A DNA stretch of 8,265 nucleotides from Bordetella parapertussis (GTDB lineage Bacteria > Pseudomonadota > Gammaproteobacteria > Burkholderiales > SG8-41). Positions 5,278 to 8,265 of the stretch are shown here, one piece after another. Positions within the stretch are counted from its first letter, which is position 1; the number at the start of each line of letters is the position of its first letter. The stretch is from contig CAMBCD010000108.1 of the NCBI GenBank assembly GCA_945863085.1, positions 1 through 8,265 of the forward strand. Direction: 5' to 3'. The notes beneath the pieces are model-generated. The model made no database searches. It worked only from the letters and a program-made list of their open reading frames with translations, and was not told where the DNA came from. The translations under genes and the position numbers were made by a program.

Positions 5278-6729
5278 ATGCATCGATACGGCTCAACATT
5301 GATCTCAGCGCTCACCGGGGCGCTTTTTTTATATCTGCCAGCAACACAGGTATTTGCGCAATCCACATGGAGTGATCCCTGGGGTGCTGAAGCCAGTGTT
5401 TCTCCGGCTCCGCACCAGCGTTGGGAATCGGCGACGCCATTGCCGACTGTAAGCGTGCCTGCGGCAACCGGTGAACTGTCCCGCAATCAGCCTTTGTCTT
5501 TGCCGGAATTGACTGAGTTTGCATTGCGCAACAACCCGCGGACGCGCCAGTCGTGGCTGGCAGCGCGCGCCGCCGCCGCTGGTGTCGGCATCGAAAAAGC
5601 CGATCAGTTACCGCAAATCAGCGCTGTCTATGGTTTTACCCGTACTCAGCCTGTGTCAGCGACTACGGGGACCGCTTCGCCGTGGCAGACGCGTTTTGGT
5701 CCGTCCGTGAGTCTGAGTTATGTCCTGTTTGATTTCGGTGTCCGTGGTTACCAGATTGAATCCAGCGAATATCGCCTGTTGGCCGCAAACCTCGTGCATA
5801 ACCGGGTGTTGCAGGATGTGATTTTCCTGGTGGAACAGGCGTATTACCGGCTGCTTGGCAATGATGCGCTGGTGCGGGTAAACCGCCAATCGCTCGACAA
5901 CGCGAAAACCGCACTTGAGGCTGCACGGAGGCGTCGTGAGTCGGGTCTGGCGACGGTCGCGGATGTGTACCGCGCGGAAACCCAGGTGGCGCAATCGCAG
6001 CTCAATCTGACCCGCAGCAGCGGGGAACTGGAGAAGTCGCGCGGGCAGCTGGCTTCGGTGGTTGGCCTGCCGGTGAATGTCGCGATTGGCATTCGGCCGC
6101 TGGAGCAGCCGCCGCAGCTTGGCGAGATGGCCTCGGGGATCGGCGAGTTGCTGGAAAAAGCCAAGGCGGCGAGGCCCGACCTGGTAGCTGCCGAGGCGCA
6201 GGTGCGCGCGGCGAATGCCAATGCCAATGCCGTGGCCCGCGCGGGATTGCCAACGATTGAAGTCAACGGCGCTGGCGGACATACCCTGTTTAACGACAAT
6301 CGTGCTTCTGTCAGCAATTACAGCATCGGGCTGGCGGTGCGTATTCCGATATTCACCGGTTTCCGTGACACGTACAGTGCACGGCAGGCACGGGTTCAGG
6401 CCGAAGCGGCTGCGGCAAACCGTGATGTGCTGTTCAGGCAGGCGGAAGTCGAGGTCTGGCAGGGTTATTACGACCTGAATACGGCGACCAGCAGCATCTC
6501 CAGCACGCAGGCGCAGGTGCGTTCGGCGGAGCAGACCTCACAGGCGACGCTGGCGCGTTACCAGGGCGGATTCGGCAGCATTCTCGATCTCATTACCGCG
6601 CAGCAAGACGAATCGAACGCGCGGGTGCAGCAGATACAGTCCTATCTGGACTGGTTCACCACGCTGGCACGGCTGCAGGTGGCTGTCGGCGCAACTGATT
6701 TACTCAAGGCGGCGGGCGGAGCGAAATGA
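5278..6729 (+). CDS. TolC-family outer membrane efflux protein
   Basis: Outer membrane channel of a tripartite RND pump. From ATG 5278 the 483-residue precursor has a signal peptide: basic H2/R3, a hydrophobic core L8-L20 and a probable signal peptidase I site after A27 (Val-Phe-Ala/Gln). No lipobox cysteine is present, so it is not a lipoprotein of the OprM/NodT sort. The mature protein shows the duplicated OEP domain. The first repeat starts at LSLPELTEFALRNNP (~73-87) and has its beta-strand/helix turn at VLFDFGVRGYQ (~149-159). The second repeat has the matching IPIFTGFRDTYSARQARVQAEAA from residue ~356. Alanine/glutamine-rich coiled coils between these build the periplasmic tunnel. A longer frame from TTG 5236 would bury the signal peptide behind 14 polar residues; it is less likely. 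The ribosome-binding site at 5278 is weak. The stop overlaps the adaptor start as ATGA. Confidence 0.92.
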   Translation: MHRYGSTLISALTGALFLYLPATQVFAQSTWSDPWGAEASVSPAPHQRWESATPLPTVSVPAATGELSRNQPLSLPELTEFALRNNPRTRQSWLAARAAAAGVGIEKADQLPQISAVYGFTRTQPVSATTGTASPWQTRFGPSVSLSYVLFDFGVRGYQIESSEYRLLAANLVHNRVLQDVIFLVEQAYYRLLGNDALVRVNRQSLDNAKTALEAARRRRESGLATVADVYRAETQVAQSQLNLTRSSGELEKSRGQLASVVGLPVNVAIGIRPLEQPPQLGEMASGIGELLEKAKAARPDLVAAEAQVRAANANANAVARAGLPTIEVNGAGGHTLFNDNRASVSNYSIGLAVRIPIFTGFRDTYSARQARVQAEAAAANRDVLFRQAEVEVWQGYYDLNTATSSISSTQAQVRSAEQTSQATLARYQGGFGSILDLITAQQDESNARVQQIQSYLDWFTTLARLQVAVGATDLLKAAGGAK

Positions 6730-7976
6730 AACGACTGATCATGGTGCTGGTGTTTGTAGCGGTCGGTGCGGCTTTGGCGGGCGGCTACTGGTATTGGCAG
6801 AAGTCGGCGGGAGTCACCAGTGCTGAAAGCGGGGCCAAGGGCAAGGGCAAAGGCAAGGGGTCTAAAGGAGGCGGCGGGCCATTGTTCGTCAAGGCTGTGA
6901 GCGCGGTGAGCACGCCGATGCCGGTACTGATTGATGCTGTTGGAACCGTGGAGCCCGAACAAAGCGTGCAGGTGCGTGCGCAGGTCAGTGGTGTGCTGCA
7001 GTCGATTTTGTTCAAGGAGGGCGACAAGGTCAAGGCGGGACAGCAGCTGTTCCAGATTGATCCGCGTACGTTCCAGTCGCAATACAACCAGGCGGTAGCG
7101 GGCCTGGCACGGGACCGGGCGCAGCTGGAGAACGCCAGGGCTCAGCAGCAGCGGCTGGAACCGTTGCTGAAGCGGGAGTTTATTACCCAGCAGGAATACG
7201 ACGTCGCGGTGACTTCTGCCAAATCGCTTGAAGCTACGGTGCAATCCGGACAGGCCATGGTTGAGCAGGCACGCATCCAGCTCGAGTACGCCCGCATCAC
7301 GGCACCGATCAGCGGGCGCACGGGGCAACTTGCGGTACGGGCCGGCAACCTGGTTCCGGCTTCCGGCGGCGGCGTGCCGCTGGTCACCATCAACAGTACG
7401 GATCCGATACTGGTCGCTTTCAGTATTCCTGAGCGTCAGCTGGAAGACATCCGTCGTTTTCAGAAAGAACAGGGCATACGCATTCAAATTCTTGCTGACC
7501 AGGCGGCGGAGCCGGTGGCGGAAGGTGATCTGGTGTTTATTGACAATACCGTGACCCCACAGACCGGCACGGTGCTGCTCAAGACCCGTGTAAAAAATGC
7601 CAGTGAAGTGATTTGGCCGGGACAGTTTGTGAATGTCCGTATCGTGCTTGCCGTGGAGCCTGCCGCCGTGGTTGTACCGGAGATTGCGGTCCAGCCGGGA
7701 CAGCAGGGGAGTTTCGTTTATCTGATTGATGCGGAAAGCAGGGTGCAGGTGCAGCCTGTGAAGGTATCGCGGCAGATTGGTGGCGAAGTGGTCATTGCTT
7801 CCGGCATCAAGGCTGGCGATCAGGTCATTACCGAAATTCCCCAGGCCTTGCAGGTCGGGTCGGTGGTGAAAGTGGCGGATGCCGCGGCTGCGGGGGCGGA
7901 AAAGGGCAAAGGAAAAGGCAAGGGCAAGGGCGGTAAAAAGGCGGACAAGAAGGAAGACGGCAAATCCGGAGGGTAA
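6726..7976 (+). CDS. RND efflux periplasmic adaptor (membrane fusion protein), MdtA-like
   Basis: Adaptor linking the inner-membrane RND permease to the TolC-type channel. The 416-residue protein has an N-terminal hydrophobic signal anchor (L4-G20, then aromatic YWYW) and no lipobox cysteine. It continues with a barrel-sandwich/lipoyl half (VQVRAQVSGVLQSILFKEGDKVKAG, 81-105), an alpha-hairpin (~115-188), the second lipoyl half (YARITAPISGRTG, 188-200), a beta-barrel (~220-310, with DPILVAFSIPERQL) and a membrane-proximal domain (~315-385). These are classic HlyD/AcrA features of the HAE1-associated subfamily. Unusual are Lys-Gly repeats at residues 38-51, between anchor and core, and a Lys/Gly-rich tail at 393-416. 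The ATG shares ATGA with the stop of the upstream gene, so translation is coupled. The permease follows in the same frame after the TAA stop, a few bases on. Confidence 0.94.
   Translation: MKRLIMVLVFVAVGAALAGGYWYWQKSAGVTSAESGAKGKGKGKGSKGGGGPLFVKAVSAVSTPMPVLIDAVGTVEPEQSVQVRAQVSGVLQSILFKEGDKVKAGQQLFQIDPRTFQSQYNQAVAGLARDRAQLENARAQQQRLEPLLKREFITQQEYDVAVTSAKSLEATVQSGQAMVEQARIQLEYARITAPISGRTGQLAVRAGNLVPASGGGVPLVTINSTDPILVAFSIPERQLEDIRRFQKEQGIRIQILADQAAEPVAEGDLVFIDNTVTPQTGTVLLKTRVKNASEVIWPGQFVNVRIVLAVEPAAVVVPEIAVQPGQQGSFVYLIDAESRVQVQPVKVSRQIGGEVVIASGIKAGDQVITEIPQALQVGSVVKVADAAAAGAEKGKGKGKGKGGKKADKKEDGKSGG
6837..6878 (+). repeat. Lys-Gly coding repeat near the adaptor N-terminus
   Basis: Tandem AAGGGC/AAAGGC-type hexamers code for four Lys-Gly pairs, then Ser-Lys and four glycines (adaptor residues 38-51). 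The stretch lies just outside the membrane anchor, before the first folded domain, so it acts as a flexible, strongly basic linker in the periplasm. The repeat units vary at third positions. Confidence 0.8.
7902..7973 (+). repeat. Lys-Gly coding repeat at the adaptor C-terminus
   Basis: A second run of AAGGGC/AAAGGA/AAGGGC hexamers codes for five Lys-Gly pairs followed by a Lys/Asp/Gly tail (adaptor residues 393-416). It follows the Ala-rich end of the last domain and is probably disordered. It resembles the N-terminal tract in both codons and peptide, suggesting duplication or parallel repeat expansion. Confidence 0.8.
7968..7973 (+). promoter_or_regulatory. Ribosome-binding site deciding the permease start
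   Basis: GGAGGG at 7968-7973 is the best Shine-Dalgarno match in the efflux operon. It lies nine bases before an ATT codon at 7983, and no ATG, GTG or TTG in the permease frame is within reach. The spacing points to ATT as the initiation codon; a CTG at 7989 would be 15 bases away. Confidence 0.65.
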
Positions 7977-7982
7977 GACGTC

Positions 7983-8265
7983 ATTAACCTGTCAAAAATT
8001 TTCATTGAGCGGCCGGTTGCAACCACTGTCCTGGTTTCAGCGATTGTCATTTTCGGCCTGATTGCGTTCAGGTCACTGCCCGTCAACGATCTCCCCAACG
8101 TCGATTTTCCGACGATCCAGGTTACCGCCGAGCTGCGTGGCGCCAATCCGGAGGTCATGGCCTCGACTGTGGCAACGCCGCTTGAGCGCCAGTTCAGTCA
8201 GATACCCGGCGTTGATACGATGAATTCGGTCAACACAACCGGGCGCACACGCATTACCTTGCAGT
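7983..8265 (+). CDS. RND efflux permease, HAE1 type, N-terminal part, likely ATT start
   Basis: Inner-membrane proton-driven transporter of the tripartite pump; only the first 94 codons are in the window. The frame reads (I/M)-Asn-Leu-Ser-Lys-Ile-Phe-Ile-Glu-Arg-Pro-Val-Ala-Thr-Thr, the standard opening of MdtB/MdtC-like RND permeases. It continues with the first transmembrane helix (residues ~12-28), the SLPVNDLPNVDFPTIQV block leading into the porter domain, and ATPLERQFSQIPGVD. Family members normally begin Met-Asn-Leu/Ile-Ser; here that Met position is ATT. No ATG, GTG or TTG occurs in frame between the adaptor stop (TAA 7974) and ATG 8157, which would delete the first helix. The frame is also the same as the adaptor's, so a stop-codon readthrough fusion is formally possible but not favoured. 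Confidence 0.9.
   Translation, partial: MNLSKIFIERPVATTVLVSAIVIFGLIAFRSLPVNDLPNVDFPTIQVTAELRGANPEVMASTVATPLERQFSQIPGVDTMNSVNTTGRTRITLQ

Noticed and set aside
5153..5302. 49-codon + strand open frame in the sat/efflux intergenic region
   Set aside because: It has no ribosome-binding site, starts inside a palindrome, overlaps the signal peptide of the outer membrane factor in another frame, and its peptide has no recognisable pattern.
1..8265. CRISPR arrays, tRNA/rRNA genes, insertion sequences, attachment sites
   Set aside because: No direct-repeat/spacer pattern, RNA gene signature, transposase or terminal inverted repeats were seen on either strand.

Overview
The window looks like a chromosomal segment from a Gram-negative proteobacterium with dissimilatory sulfur metabolism. 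A chemolithotrophic sulfur oxidiser, probably betaproteobacterial or a related gammaproteobacterium, fits best. This rests on AprBA (APS reductase) and a dissimilatory-type ATP sulfurylase lying together, on a proteobacterial tripartite RND efflux locus next door, and on uniform GC-rich coding. The taxonomic guess is inference. The sequence alone does not prove the direction of the pathway (sulfite to sulfate rather than the reverse).

Left part, + strand (88-3693): aprB and aprA overlap by one base. They are followed by a hairpin, a 135-residue protein I do not recognise, a divergent SlyD/FKBP-like protein with a GTG start, a possible 21-residue hydrophobic microprotein, and a 53-residue polar small protein. 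A strong terminator hairpin (3746-3772) closes the group. All lie on one strand with short gaps, so they probably form one transcription unit. The downstream genes are candidates for assembly, stability or electron-transfer accessories of APS reductase, but nothing in the sequence proves that.

Middle, - strand (5083 down to 3854): sat, converging on the apr unit and sharing the same bidirectional terminator. AprBA makes APS from sulfite and AMP, and Sat turns APS and pyrophosphate into ATP and sulfate, so the two units encode consecutive steps. The sat leader contains an 8-bp inverted repeat just before the annotated start. The sat/efflux divergent intergenic region (5084-5277) also holds a second short palindrome and an alternating CG run.

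Right part, + strand (5278 to the window end): a tripartite efflux operon of TolC-type outer membrane factor, periplasmic adaptor and HAE1-type RND permease (cut by the window end). The first two genes overlap by ATGA. The adaptor carries Lys-Gly repeat tracts near both ends. The permease frame has no ATG, GTG or TTG at its expected start. An ATT codon preceded by a good GGAGGG ribosome-binding site sits exactly where family members have Met, so a non-canonical AUU start is the best reading.
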